The notes under the pieces: generated by a model | The model's input: the letters and a program-made list of their open reading frames with translations, nothing else | What the model was told of the DNA's origin: nothing | Database searches by the model: none | DNA from: Papio anubis | Lineage: Eukaryota; Chordata; Mammalia; Primates; Cercopithecidae | Assembly: GCF_008728515.1 (NCBI RefSeq) | Contig: NC_044981.1 | Span: 135,595,937 to 135,659,936, forward strand | Reading direction: 5' to 3' | Length of the DNA: 64,000 bases | Shown here: positions 22,155 to 35,445 of the stretch, piece after piece | Position numbering within the stretch: the first letter of the stretch is position 1 | Layout: every line of letters begins with the position of its first letter | Made by a program: the position numbers and the translations under genes

Positions 22155-25100
22155 AAACCCTAATAGGACGTCTTAGTATGTTAAGCACTATAAAAGCTTT
22201 CACATATTTTGAGATAAACACTTGCCTTCAAAGATCTTGTAACTTGAAACAACAATAAGTTACAAACTAAGGCATAGATTTTTTAAATAGCCAATTAACA
22301 TTCCCTGCCTATTTCCTCCCCTAAAAGAATTGGCTGTGCACACATTTTGTTAGGTTTTCAGAAACTTTCATCCCTTTCAATTTAGGTCAAAAAAGTAAGT
22401 TTCCATAAAATTCCTGAAATTCTTTTTGTTCCAAGTTCCATATTTATTTAAAGCTCCAGTTAAGAAAAAGAACAGGAAAGCAATCCATTTACAAGTAATA
22501 GTTTAATAGAGTCTACTCATAATTCTATTCATAAGACTAAATAGAAAAATGGGCTGATGATCGTCATTACTTTGCAAAAACAACAGCAACATCTTTATAT
22601 AAGAAGTCTATATCTTAAACCATCTAAGTACCTTATGAGCAAAGGACAGGCTCATAAATTTAAAACATAAATAAAAATAAAGTCTGGTAAAATGTAAACA
22701 AGATACCCAACATGTCACATGGACCAATGCCATGCTTTTAAATACATAATTCCAAACCTATTGTATTTGTTTTAAGTAAAACTGGTCCAAGAAGTCAGTT
22801 TTCCATCACATACAGCTCGTTTATCTACAGAAAAAAAAGTTTTCAACCTAAAAACATTATCCTCCACCCTACTTAATATGATCAATATTTTGCATGACTC
22901 TTACTCTTGCATGTATGAATAAACCAAAACACGTAATTTCAAAACTAAGCAATTACAATCATCCCAGGAGAAGGCATGAATTGTAACAACAACACAATTG
23001 GAAAGGCAAAACAATTCGGTTTGTGCAGGTATTTTGGTTCTGTCATTAGAATGAAGTAAAGTTGGACAAAGTTAATCTGAAAACAATGGACACCAGACAG
23101 CTAAGTGGTCATTATTTCATCTGAAGCACTCTTAACTATCAATTTGCCATAGCAGTTTATAAATTCTGATTCTGTTTAGCCCATCAAGTATCCTGTTAGT
23201 CTATCACCAACAAATGGGCAGAAAAACTTAGTAATATTTCTTCTTTAATTCTGAATGAGGCACATGTAATAAGCAAGATACACATAAAATGTGTAACACG
23301 ATAGACACAAAGTAACCCCAAACTGCTAGTCTACCTGTAAGACATACTTCAAGGCTTTTTAAAAAACCATTTTAATCTACCCTACACAGGCTCTATTTTG
23401 CATACTTTCAATGATCTTAAAATAGGCAGGAGACTAAATATATGCAGATGATCATACCAATATGTAAATAAGAAATGCTTTTCCCCTCCCTTTGTGTAAA
23501 GCAAGTATTAATGCTAATCAAAAGAGGTATTCCCTATCTCATAAATGTCTCATAAAATTCTAATTTTGAATCATTTTGAAAAAGGGAATTTATTTCCAGT
23601 TTACTAAACTAAAAATTTAACACATAGAAATTTGGAGTGTAGTCCAATTCTATTAATAAGTATAATACATCACTTATTTTCAAAGATGTTTTCACTGAAT
23701 TCTTCATGTGATATTCCAACTTTTAAGTATAAATCCCCTTCTTCCAATAGATAAACCATGTGAAATATTTCTGTAAGACTATTAAGAGTTTATTAATACT
23801 AAGTCGTCTTCTTAAGAAGACAAAATATAGAGGGGTATGGGCAGAGTTAGTGGAAATCTCCAAGAACTCAGATTTCCTTGAAACTTCTTGGATAATTAGT
23901 CAAATGGAAGGCAAAATTATTATAAGCAAAAAAGGTCTTTAGTATATGTAGTATTCAGGAAATTTTTAGCCAGCAATAAAAACTCCAAATATTAAAAATC
24001 AGATTTTTAAAGTCTGAATTCAGAATCCAATTACAGACACAAAAACGGGAACAATCCTACACATAATTTCAAGGGGCTCAAGGATTTCTATGAAGCTGGT
24101 CCACATATGAACCACTAATGAGACAAGAGGAGTTCACTGAAAGGTTTTACATCAGGTACTAACAGCCAGTTTAGTAGCTTCCAGACCATTTGAACAGCAG
24201 GTTGGAGGAAAGTATGGTAATGCAGGAGGAGGTAGGTGAAAGGGAAACTAGAATATCCAGGTAGTAATGCAAGTATAAGATAATTAGAGGCAGGGTGCTG
24301 ATGTAAGGTTCCAATAATATAGAGAATGCTAAGGAAAAAGAAATGAAAGCATTTGGTTACTGATGGGTGGTGACACATTCACCAAAATTCAGAATTTGAG
24401 GAGAGTTCTGTCTCAGACATAATGACTTTATTAAGGTCTCCAGGTGGAAATAGATAGATGACAGCTGAATTTACTCATTTGGTACTCCAAGAATAAATCT
24501 AAGCTGAAAAAAGTCTGGTGACTCACCAACACATACATGGTCCTTGGAGCCATGAAAATGAGTAAATGCCCAAATTAAACCTGTAGAGAGAGCAGTCAAA
24601 AGGGCCAGCCACAGAATCTTGAATTACTCCAATATTTGTCTGGTAAAATAGCCAGGAAGGGGTGTAAGGAACGATCAGAGAAGAACAGGGAATAAAGATA
24701 GACCACCACCACAAAAGCCAACAAGGGAGACATTCGCAATAAAGAATAATCAAGCAAGTTACTCTAAGTGACAAAAATTTCACCATACAATTCACTTTTG
24801 TGTGGTGCAAAAGTTGTGAACCCCACACACTTAGTAGCTATTTTGATTTCCTAAACACCATCAATCCCAGTAACCTTTTACTCGGCCAAGACATCTTTCT
24901 TTCCCTATTGCCCAAAGACTATCATAAAACTTCTCCCTCCTAGTTTATCAATATACTAACACCTCTATCACTGAGAAATTAGGTAAGTCAAAAATAAATC
25001 CTGAAAATCTATCTTTACCTTTACTCTGTCTTATTATTCCTCCTGGCTCAATATGGGGTACTGCTACTTGTTTACAAAGCTAACCACTCAACATCTAGTT

Positions 25101-25344
25101 AGTACTGTCACCTAACTCCTCCAAGACTGATCAATATACTCTGTCCTAAGTATAAAAATCAATTAACATTGATTTTATGTTAAATAAATGTAAAATCTGG
25201 TAATATAGTAAGTACTAAATAAATGTTCATTCCCGGCACTTATTTTGAATTCTCTTTCTCCTACCCTGCCTTCCCACATATTACTGTTACCTGACTCCTC
25301 TAAAATGTGTTGATGATTAGGCAGTTGTTTCCCTCCTCATTCCC
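22155..25344. other. RNF146 intron, no clear feature
   Basis: AT-rich unique DNA. The part at 24100-24800 has a less AT-rich, repeat-like composition (antisense of an old interspersed repeat is possible), but I could not match it to a family. Confidence 0.4.
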
Positions 25345-25595
25345 TTGGCTTGAAAAATGTTTCTTAATTTTCTTTGACTGTTAAAATTCTACTCATTCTT
25401 TAGAGGCAAAGTGAAACTTACTCTGTTCACTCTGAACCGTTCAGATAAAATTAATCTCTCCCTCTGTTCAGTTTCAATAGCATCTTATTGTTACCTTAAT
25501 ATGGCATCTATTCCACTGTTTAATTACATACATGTCTCATTTACTAGATCATAGTAAGCTCCTTGATGACTAGCACCTAGACTATCTGACCTATT
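25345..25595 (+). repeat. LINE-2-like 3' fragment
   Basis: Colinear weak match: attaatctctccctctgttc, atagcatcttattg, tacatacatgtctcatttac, agtaagctccttgatgac. Confidence 0.5.
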
Positions 25596-26575
25596 AAGAT
25601 ATTTAAAAATGTATATAGATAGATAAATGGACAGGATTAAATAAAAGATGTATTTTTAAAGACAAATGTTTATTAGTATCATTTTTCAATTATCAAATTT
25701 TCAATACTGAATAAAAATATGGTCATACTTTTAAGTAATAAATTAATTATTGTTAATAGATATCATTACATGTAACCAGTATCATACTGGAAGAGCAGAT
25801 AGCAAGTTTTATGTCAAACTGGGAAAATGTGAAATAGGATCTACTAAGGTCACTCTTGGTCTAATAAGAAAAATGCTATAATTAAAAGTCAATAAAATAT
25901 TCACTACATTTTTCATGAGTGACATCAAGTTGCATATGGTTTATATTACTTTAGAAAACAAATATATTCATAGTGCAAAAATGTTTCATCAGTAATAGGG
26001 TGAAGTTAAATATGGACAAATCCAAGGTAGTATGTAACACTTTAAAGCATTTCATGCAAAGATAAATGATGAAAGCACAGCTAGTAAAACTGGGGATCAG
26101 AGTGAAGTGATATGAATAAAAAGCAATGAGGTACTACATTAAAAAAATCAATTATGTAGAAATTCCTTTAATTTAGTGAAACAAGTTTTTAGTAACTAGA
26201 GTTTTTATAACCCAGTAGTTTGTCTTATTTATAAAAGCTAGTACTACTTGCCTAGCTTAGTTATTTAAGAAAATTATTATGTAAAAAGAAGGTAGAACCC
26301 AGAGGACCTGGAGATCTCTTCAGTATTTTAGCCTTCTATGAGCAAACTCCTGTGTCTTCAGTTTTTCTTAGAGATTTTTCCCTCTGAGGAGACTTGGAAA
26401 TCTACATTAACGATAATTTAATGTAAATAAATTGTTAATAAAGCACCTATAAGTCAACAGAAAATGCTCATTTTATATAATTAAAACTAAATATGACAGA
26501 TACTGAATTTACTGTGCTTTAAACCAATCCACTTAATTTACTGCAGCACTGAAAAAAAAATGATGCTACACTTAC

Positions 26576-26685
26576 ATTACTATTACAGATCCCACAGATG
26601 CCTGCCATAAAAATAAAGCATTTTCTTCATCAGCAGTCAGCCAGCTTGCAGTATTTTCTCTTCCACTGCTGGTTCATTCTTTATG
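26576..26685 (-). other. RNF146: Candidate alternative 5' UTR exon of RNF146
   Basis: On the - strand a strong acceptor (CTTTTTTCTTTTGCAG) at 26686-26701 and a good donor (AAT then GTAAGTG) at 26575 bound a 110-nt block of higher complexity than its surroundings. It contains two short upstream ORFs, each of 15 codons, starting at about 26677 and 26627. Spliced to the coding exon, its final AAT would join G-ATG-GCT and create one extra in-frame ATG immediately before the annotated start. Inferred from splice signals only; no transcript evidence is available here. Confidence 0.55.
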
Positions 26686-26787
26686 CTGCAAAAGAAAAAA
26701 GAGTAATTAAAATCAAGAGAATCAATTAATTATTTATAATCCTTTCACAAAATTCAGTGGAAAACTTTATCTTAAAAGTGGAAAAAA

Positions 26788-28715
26788 TTAAAGACAAGAT
26801 GCATGCTTTTACCACTGCTATTCAACATGACTGTAAGTTCTAGCAGAGCAAATTAGGGAAAAGAGATAAAGGTATACAGACGGATAAGGAGGAAGTAAAA
26901 GTATATTTATTCTCTCTATATAGAAGATCGCATAGAATCCCCAAGAAAGCTAATAAACAAATTCAGCAAAGTTGCAGGTTACAAGTTTGACACACATAAA
27001 AATCAGTTGCATTTTGATACACCAGCAGACAACAATCCAAAAAAGAAATCAAGAAAGCAATTCATTCATAATAGCATCTAAGGGAATAAAACAGCCAGGA
27101 ATCAACTCAGGAAGTGAAAGACTTGTACACAGAAAACTATAAAGCATTACTGAAAGAAATTAAAGAAGAGCTAAGTAAATAGACAAGTGATGTATGGATT
27201 GGAAGACTTAACATATTAAAATGACAATACTACCCGAAGTGATTTACAGACTCAACACAATTCCTATGACAATTCCACTGACCTTTTTTTGCAGAAATAG
27301 AAAAGCAATCCTCAAATTCATATGGAATTGCAAAGGACCCTAAGTAACCCAAACAATCTTGAAAAATCCAATGTCAAAACTTACTACAAAGCTAAGGCAA
27401 CAAGACAGTTTGGTGCTGGCATAGGATAGATATAAATATACCAATGACATAGAATTGAGAGCACAGAAATAAACTCATATATCAATAGTCAACTGATTTT
27501 TCCAAAAGGGTATCAAGTCTACTCAATGGGGGAAAGAGGGGCCTCTAACTAATGTTGGGACAACTGGATTTCCACATGCAAAATAATTAAGCTGGACCTC
27601 TACCTTACACTACATATAAAAGTTAACTCAAAATGAACCAATAACCTAAATATGAGAAATAAAACCATAAAACTCTTAGAAGAAAACACAGGGGCAAATC
27701 TTCATGGCCTTAGATTTGCAATGGATTCCTAGTTATGACATCAAAAGCATGAGAAACATAGGAAATAAATTGGGCTTTACGTAAGTTTAAAATTTTTGTG
27801 CATCAAAAGACACTGTTAAAAAAATTAAAAAACTGCAGAATGGGAAAATATTTTGGCAAATCATGTATCTGATAAACATTCAGTATCCAGAACATGTAAA
27901 GAACTACAGCTCAACAACAAAGACAAACCAATTAAAAAGTGAGCAAAAAATGAGCAAAGAACTTAAAGAAGATATACAAACGAGCAATAAACACACAAAA
28001 AGATCCTTAACATTATTAGCAATTAGGGAAATGTAAATCAAAATCACAATGATACATCTATAAGGATGCTACAACTTTTTTAAGGGGAAAATAATAGTGT
28101 TGGTAAGGATGTAGAAAAATAGGACATTTGAACACTGCTGGTAGGAAGGTAAAAGGGTGTAGCTGCTGTGAATAATAATTTGTTGCTTCCTCAAAAAGCT
28201 AAACGTAATTACCAATATAACCCAGCAATTCCACTCCCAGGGATATAGCAACAGAATTGAAAACAGGTTCTCAGATACTTGTATGCCAATGTTCACTGCA
28301 GAAATATTAGGCAAAAGGTGGACACAATTCAAGTATCTTGTCAACAGATGAATGGATAAACAAAATGTGGTCTACAAATACAACAGTACATTATTCAGTA
28401 ATAAAAAGAAATATGTGCTACAACATAGATGAACCTTGAAAACATACTAATAAGCCAGATACAGGAAAGATGTATGATTCTACTTATATGAAATATCAAG
28501 AATAGGCAAATTCATAGAAGCAGAAGGTATCAGAGGTTACCAGAGACTGAGGGAAGGAAAGTGAGGAGTTATTTGCCTAATGGGTACAGAGTTTCTGTTT
28601 GTAATGCTAAAAAAAAAAAAAAAAAAAAAAAGTTGTGGAAAATCTATAATGGTGATGGTTGCACAACATTGTAAGTGAAATTAACTACATGGAATTGTAC
28701 TCTTAAAAAATTGTA
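26788..28715 (+). mobile_element. L1MA-like L1, 5'-truncated, ORF2 end plus 3' UTR
   Basis: Starts inside the reverse-transcriptase domain (the LLPLLFNM-like codons at about 26803), continues through the ORF2 C-terminus and a long 3' UTR. It ends with the characteristic ggtgatggttgcacaaca and ctcttaaaaaatt segments. An expanded A-run lies at about 28610-28631. All frames are interrupted. Confidence 0.8.
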
Positions 28716-29067
28716 CCATCTCAGTCATTAACCTTCTTTCTTCTCATTTAGTATTTCCTTCTTCATTTCACCATGTCCACTACAGGACACACATCACATT
28801 ACACAGAATAATCAAGAACACATGATAACGAAAGAAATGACAGATCTCACAGTAAACACAAAATAGAAGAGACTTGAATATTCTTTTAGTTCCATGTGGC
28901 TCTCATACTATGGGCATCTATCTCCCTAAGGTATCTCAAAATTCTAGTGTTTAAAGAAACATATTCTTAAGGCCGTATGTAACCTCTAAATACAAGCTGA
29001 CTTATCCTACCAAATGTTTAACAGAACAATTTGTTTTAAAATCAGAGAACTTTCAAAAGTAACTGAC

Positions 29068-29491
29068 TGTGATGGTTAACACTGAGTGTTAACTTGATTG
29101 GATTGATGGATACAAAGTATTGATCCTGGGTGTGTCTGTGAGGGTGTTGCCAAAAGAGATGAACATTTGAGTCAGTGGGCTGGGAAAGGCAGACTCACCC
29201 TTAATCTGGTGGGCACAATCTAATCAGCTGCCAGTGAATATAAAGCAGGCAGAAAAACGTGAAAAAGAGAGATGGGCCTAGCCTCCCAGCCTACATCTTT
29301 CTCCCATACGGGATGCTTCCTGCTTCGAACATCTGACTCCAAGTTCTTCAGTTTTGGGACTCGGACTGGCTCTCCTTGCTCTTTGCAGACAGCCTGTTGT
29401 GGGACTTTGTGATCGTGTAAGTTAATACTTAATAAACTCATATATCTATATTCTATTAGTTCTGTCCCTCTAGAGAACCCTGCCTAATATA
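29068..29491 (+). mobile_element. ERVL-class solo LTR (MLT2-like)
   Basis: The 424-bp unit starts TGTGATGGTTAAC and ends CCTAATATA, a one-base change from the usual CTAATACA end. Perfect 5-bp duplications CTGAC flank it at 29063-29067 and 29492-29496. It contains a TAATAAA polyadenylation signal near its end. I recognise the family but not its exact name. Confidence 0.8.
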
Positions 29492-29924
29492 CTGACTCAA
29501 CAGGGGTTCTAAGAAACCTGGCTTTTTGTTTTACTCTGACTTTAGATGATATGGACTCCACTGTTTTGACTTTCCTCTCAACCCTTTCACCACCTTCAAG
29601 GAGCCTACAACTTCAATGGCATCAAAGAAGGCTATGTTCATTTCCTTGCTGCAGCCTACTCCAAACAGAAACTGCACATTTTCATACACTCCCTATATAT
29701 AGGACAGGAGGAGACAATTTACTGCTCCAACATCATTATTTCTTTCAAGTCTCTATCACACTGACTTTAACATACCCTATAATCCCCTAAAACTGCTCTC
29801 TCACCACCTGTAAGGGATTAATGTCATCTTTTCACTACTGATCATCCTCTTCATCCTAACTGCTGACATAACTATGAGCCTATCTAAATAGCCTTGAAAA
29901 TGAACCATCCAACACCTATTGCAC

Positions 29925-30105
29925 AGGTTCTGAAACTTGTCCCAACTTCAGTGATCAGAATCACTGAAACTGCTTATTAGAAATACAGATTCTCAGCCCC
30001 TTTCCTTAGGAATTCTAGGCCAGTAGACATAGGTTTAAACCTAGGAATCTCACCCCAGGTGGTACTCATGCATTAGTCCTTCAAATGCAATCTGAGAAAC
30101 ACTGT
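29925..30105 (+). mobile_element. hAT-Charlie-type MITE remnant (MER5/MER20-like)
   Basis: Colinear with this MITE class: aggttctgaaacttg, agaatcactgaaactgctt, tagaaatacagattctcag, gaatctcaccccaggtgg, gagaaacactg at the end. Confidence 0.5.
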
Positions 30106-30732
30106 CCTCAATTTTCAGTTCCTTAAATCCTAAATTCGAAGAAATTAATCTCCTCTCCGGCAACCAAATGTTATGATCACATTTGAAACTAGTTGTCACC
30201 TAAACTGCTGCCTCTCTGAAATCTTAATCCGACTCTCAGATCACAAGCTCTGGTTCTTCCAGCCTACTCATTCCCACACCTGCTCTTCAATTTCATGGGG
30301 ACCTACAATCTCTTGACCATCTCATTTCCTTTCCTGCCCATTCTGGAACCCAATCTTTTTTACTTCTTACTTAACAGAACCCTTGGCTCCCTCCTATCTT
30401 TATCTCTCATATACACACATTTTACAAACCCCCATTTCTGCATAATTCTTACAATATGACATCTCAGGTTTCATGCCTTAACTACTTTTGTGTTCATGGA
30501 GAAAAAGACAAAGTCCTTTCTCTCACCACACAGCCTCCTGCTCCCCCACCCCAACCAACCACAACATAAATTCTGTCAACTTTTATTCCTAATCCCTTTG
30601 GAATCTATCCTCTCTACCCATTGCTAATGCTCTAGTTTAAACCTACATCATCTCTCACCTGAACTATTGTACAGCCTGATTATCTTGTGTCACTATCACC
30701 CTCAAATTCATTTACTAAGCCTTTGAGATTCT

Positions 30733-30772
30733 CTCTCTCTCTCACACACACACACACACTCACTCACTCTAC
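30733..30772 (+). repeat. (CT)n(CA)n(CTCA)n microsatellite
   Basis: Consecutive CT, CA and ACTC runs directly before an Alu fragment. Confidence 0.9.
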
Positions 30773-30884
30773 AGTCTGTTTCCCAAGCTGGAATGCTGTG
30801 GCATGATCATAGCTCACTACAACCTCAAACTGCTTGGCTCAAGTGATCCTCCCATCTCAGCCTCCCAAGTAGCTAGGACTGAAT
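30773..30884 (-). mobile_element. Alu left-monomer fragment
   Basis: Reverse Alu text: aagctggaatgctgtggc, gcttggctcaagtgatcc, cccaagtagctaggactg. Only part of one monomer is present. Confidence 0.8.
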
Positions 30885-31079
30885 GATATACTTAAAAGGC
30901 AAAATGAACCAGGTTTCTTCCATATGTGAAGCACAATATTGGCTCCTCAGCCTACACAATAAAGACAAAGCTCCTTAGGACATTAAAAGGTTTTAAAGAT
31001 ATAAACTGTAAATAACTAGTCTCTAGTCTTTTTTATCTTCAACAACCGCCCATAGATTAATAATCTAGTTGTATCAAAT

Positions 31080-31432
31080 TACTCATAGTCCTGCAAACCT
31101 CCCTTTGTAGCTCTGTATTTCCTCCTGCCTGGTACAATCTATTCCCTTTTACAGCTTATGAATGCCTATTTGTTCTTTAATATATTACACAGAAATGGTT
31201 ATCCCTACCATTTTCTCTGACTACCTCCAGAAAGTTAATTGTTCTCTCTATATATTTTGTATGTTTTTTTATTACTGAATTTATCACATGCACTAATTTC
31301 ATTCATTTGTGAAGTCTGACTCTTCTGTGAAATCATGAACCCCCTGAATATAGGGACCTTTTTATATCTCTAAGTAGCTAGTAAAGTGTCAATCAATTTT
31401 TGTTGAACTGATATTTTTTGGATGAATAAAAA
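31080..31432 (+). repeat. LINE-2 3' end
   Basis: L2 text in order: tagctctgtatttcctcc, aatggttatccctacc, tctctgactacctcc, atcatgaaccccctgaat, ttgttgaactgat, ggatgaat. Confidence 0.6.
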
Positions 31433-31967
31433 ATCAACTCCTAAAAGTAACTATTGTGAGGAATAGAATATCAAAGGATTCGATTTATTCAAATAACACT
31501 TGAGTTCTAATTGTGAACAAGGCACCCAGCTGGAATCTGTAAGATACATAAAAATATCTAAGTTTTAATCCTTTCTTTATATAACTTAAAATCTAAAGGA
31601 GTTCCTACATTTACAAATATAAAATTCAACCCATCTTTGTATCTTCTGGCAAGCAAATCATTTACCCAGCTATTGTTCATTGGCAATGAATTCTCCAAAA
31701 TGGAGATAAAAATCTAAGCATAAACCAAGATGGGTTTCTGAACAGCCAAAACAGCTTCACAAAGCTCTTTCCCCAATAAAGGTTATGATTCTTCACTAGG
31801 ATGACCACATACGTTAGCTCAGCATCTGTCCAGTTTGCCCTTCGTCTCCTAACAAAAGTGTTCCAGTTCAGAAAAATTATACAGACACTCTACCCTTTAC
31901 CCATCACAAAGGTTTTCGGACCATCACTCAAAAGTCAATTTGCTCTTACTTTACCCTTTTGTTTTAA

Positions 31968-32066
31968 GAGACAGGGTCTGTTAACCAGGAAGGAGTCCTG
32001 TGATGCTCCTACTGCAGCCTCCCAAAGTGCTGGGATTACAGGTGAGGGCCACCATGCCCAGCCTTT
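31968..32066 (-). mobile_element. Internally deleted Alu fragment
   Basis: Reverse Alu ends (aagagacagggtctg and cctcccaaagtgctggg through ccaccatgcccagcc) are joined with the middle missing. Confidence 0.75.
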
Positions 32067-33184
32067 ACCCACAATTCGAACATGAAGTTTTTTGCTCAAG
32101 AAAGTCCTGCTGGGTGTTGCTGTTGGTCATTAGCACTGTCTATCCTTCGCTATCTTACAAGTCTTTTAAGATGTACCAATCCATCATTCTCAGAACCTAA
32201 TTGATTGAATGTTAAAACTTCTAGTGTGGGAGATTCAATTAAAACATTTCTTCTAAAAATTTTGTTTAATCACTATTTGTACTTTAATAATTCAGACGTG
32301 TAGAAGGTACCATTTTATTCCTATGAAATACACAAAAAATATGTTCTTGTTTCTAATTCTCCTTATCTCTTGAATTCATTTACACATTATCTCTAACCAA
32401 TCTAATTTATTCCTCTAGGTCTTACCCATAAATATCTTATCTCCGAAACAAAAGTTGATTCTTAAAGGAATCTAAGTTAACTGAAGCAAAGCAGCTTCAA
32501 AACAAGTACAAAAAAATCCTCTAAAGACCCCATATTTGAACACCTAAATAAGCTGTGATCTTTTCTATAAAACTATTTCACATCGTTGAAATAAAGCTAC
32601 AGCCACAAATATTGAAATAAAAGCTTTGCTACATATCCACTAGAACAAAGGTACTAAAAAAAAAAAAAATCTGATTAATTCAAGGAGATGCAGTTCTCTC
32701 ATTCTGCTTCCCTTATTTAAAGACTAATGATTAAATTCAAGTAACTTATCAATAGCAAAATTATTTGAAAAAGCCCCTTACAAAGAACACACACACACAA
32801 ACCCAGGAACAGAGAACTATTTACTTAATTGTACTAAAATAACAGCAAAGTATCTATGAATAATGACTTTCCATCAACATGAACTTTCTCCTTCAAAAGA
32901 ACATCCTTGCTCTCATCACACTCCTCTAGTCTAGTTACGTTTAGGAGTAAACAAAAGAATGTATCAGTGACCATAACTCATATTCCAGTTTCATTATATT
33001 AATGCCATTTTCAAAAAAAAAACACCGCCAAAGACATATTTATTTTAGCCGATTTCTTCAATTTTTTTTTTTCTAATTCTTGCCAGAAGTAATTTCTAGG
33101 ATTCTCTTAGAAATGGCTTTCTCTAATTTTCAAAATATTGATGATTTCATTTCTTCCTTCAAAGATCTTTGACGATAACTTCAT
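32067..33184. other. RNF146 intron, nothing recognised
   Basis: AT-rich sequence with short A-runs (32659-32671). Confidence 0.4.
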
Positions 33185-33185
33185 A

Positions 33186-34072
33186 CAGCTGACCTTTCTA
33201 CAACACAGGTTGGAAATAAACAAAATGACTTATATACGTACAGTTTTTTCAATAAATATATTGGAAATTTTTTTTGAGATTTGTGACAATTTGAAAAAAC
33301 TTGCAGATGAATCATGTAGTCTTGAAATATCAAAAAAAGGAAAAGAAAAAATTAGGTATATTATGAATGCATAAAACATATAGTCTATTTTATCATTTAA
33401 TACTATAAAATGTAGAGAAATTATAAGTTAAAGTGTATCAAAACTTAGCAAACACAGACACATATGGTGCCATTTGAGGTGGTACAAGAAATTTAAACAA
33501 ATGTAAAGATGCAGTATGAATCATAGCCATATAAAATTATAGTACATATTGTAATAATTTCCTGTTGCTATTATGAATTTCCACTTAATATGCTGTGTGA
33601 CACTAATCATCTCTGCGTGTATTGGAGTAAAACGCAATTTCTTGTTCCTGCGCATTTTTCATCATTAGTGCAATACCATAAACCTTGAGTAACACCATGG
33701 GACCCATGTGAAGTGCCACTAGTGATGCTAGAAGTGATCCCAAGAAGCCAAGAAAAGTCATGCCATTACAAGAAGTTAAATTAACTTGGTATGTGCCCTA
33801 GATGGGTCTGCAGCGGCAGTTACCCATCATTTCAGACAGACACCTTGTAAACAGGTAACATAAACACAGTATCGGTAAATGTAGTACTCTAAATGTAATT
33901 TTTCTTCTATTTTAAGAATATAGTATATAATGCATATAACATACATAACGTGTTAACTGACTTTACAGTAGGCTATTAGTAGTTAAATTTTGGGGAAGTC
34001 AAAACTTTACTCAGATTTTCGATTGTGCAAGGAGTTGGCACCCTTAAGCCCGTGTTGCTCAAGGGTCAATTG
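33186..34072 (+). mobile_element. Tigger2-like DNA transposon copy
   Basis: The left end CAGCTGACCTTTCTACAACA and right end GTTGCTCAAGGGTCAATTG are mutated Tigger2 terminal inverted repeats, and TA dinucleotides flank both ends. The interior carries recognisable Tigger2 text (tttgacaattt-type spacer; agtgccactagtgatgctag; aagtcatgccattacaag). An internal deletion removes most of the transposase. Confidence 0.78.
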
Positions 34073-34435
34073 TACTGCCCTCTGATTGTCTTTGAGCATT
34101 CTTTTATTTCACCTCTAATTATGCATTATCTTTCAAAAATACATTTGCGTAAAACAACATAACTAGGTCTTCTTGGCTGAGATTTAGCAGTATTACCCAA
34201 CCAACAAAAGTGACTCCAGCTAAAAGCAGACCAAAAACTTAACAGATGTAAACAGGAATCCTACAGTAACCCTGAGTGCACAGTTCAAATAATTTTAGTC
34301 AATCTTGCACGCTTTGGTGACTTTTTCAATTTCTATATCCTCATGAATAATTTTTTCAAAGTGCAGACTAACTGGATAAACGCCAGGGAAAGAAAATGAA
34401 TTAAAACTAATATAATGCTCTAGATCCTAGCTATA

Positions 34436-34570
34436 CAAACTGGGATTCCCAACTAGCACTATCAGCCCTACCTGGGAGCTGTTCACAAACGAAAATCCTA
34501 AGTGCCACCCTAGACCTACAGAACCAGATCTCCAAGTGATTCGCATATTACAGTTAGAGAAACACTACCA
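34436..34570 (+). mobile_element. hAT-Charlie-type MITE remnant
   Basis: Weak colinear match to the MER5/MER20 type (tacctgggagctgttcac, ctccaagtgattcgcat, gagaaacacta). Confidence 0.45.
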
Positions 34571-34589
34571 AATCCATGTCACTGAATCC

Positions 34590-34715
34590 TCAAAACAACT
34601 GTGAAATATGACTGTACCTATTTTACAAATGAGGAAGCCTAAGCTCAGGAAGTTAAATGACTTACCCAAAGTCACAAAGCCATCAATATTGGGAGATGCG
34701 ATTCAAACTCAAATA
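34590..34715 (-). repeat. MIR SINE
   Basis: Reverse MIR core: aatcctcaaaacaactgtg, ttttacaaatgagga, cttacccaaagtcacaaag, gattcaaactc. Confidence 0.75.
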
Positions 34716-34771
34716 TACCTTTAAACAAGTCTTTCTACAACGTATTGTCTCTCACAGAAAAGGTCAGGTAT

Positions 34772-35232
34772 TATCTAACAGAAATATGATGCAAGCCACA
34801 TATGCAGTTTCGAATTTTCTATTAGCCACATTAATAATAATAAAAAGAGGCCGAGCATGGTATCTCACATCTGTAATCCCAGCACTTTGGGGGTAGTGAG
34901 GCAGGGGGATGGCTTGAGCCTAGGAGTTACAGACCAGCCTGGGCAAGATGGTGAGACCCCCATTTCTACAAAAATAATAATAGAAAGAAACAGGTAAAAT
35001 TAATTTCAATAATATATTTTATTTAATCCAACGTTTCTACATTACCACTTCAATATGTTTCAATATAAATTGTTAATGTAATATTTTATGTTCTTGGGTA
35101 AGTGTATGCATAGTCTTTGAAATCCAGTGTGTATTTTACACTTACAGCACAACTTAATTCAGACTGGATACATGTCAAGTGCTCAATAGCTCCATGTGGC
35201 TAGTGGCTACTTTACTGGGCAATGCTGGTCTA
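34772..35232 (+). mobile_element. hAT-Charlie-type element interrupted by a free left Alu monomer
   Basis: Left piece 34772-34848 (agaaatatgatgcaagccac, tattagccacatt) continues after the inserted monomer at 34984-35232 (ggtaaaattaatttcaat, ccagtgtgtattttacac, ccatgtggctagtggctac). The text resembles a Charlie-group element; exact family uncertain. Confidence 0.55.
34849..34983 (+). mobile_element. Free left Alu monomer (FLAM-like)
   Basis: A single Alu left arm (ggccgagcatggtatctcac through tgagacccccatttctac) with its own A-rich tail and no right arm. Confidence 0.8.
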
Positions 35233-35445
35233 GAATGTCTTGCATATTAACCTCATTACAAAACTGACAAGTCATTACAGGAATCATTTAATAGAGACAA
35301 TGAATTCAATGTTAATTTACCTAGACTTTTGCCAAAGACAGATAAAAAAGAAAACTGCATATTCTGTTACAATCAAAGTTAACAGGTTTAGGTAGTCCCA
35401 ATTCTGCCAAACTGACTCATCACCTACTAACTCTGAGAATTTATA

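Noticed and set aside
24100..24830. Open frames of 87 and 101 codons on the - strand of the RNF146 intron
   Set aside because: No recognisable domain, no conserved start context and no splice signals; probably derived from an old interspersed repeat.
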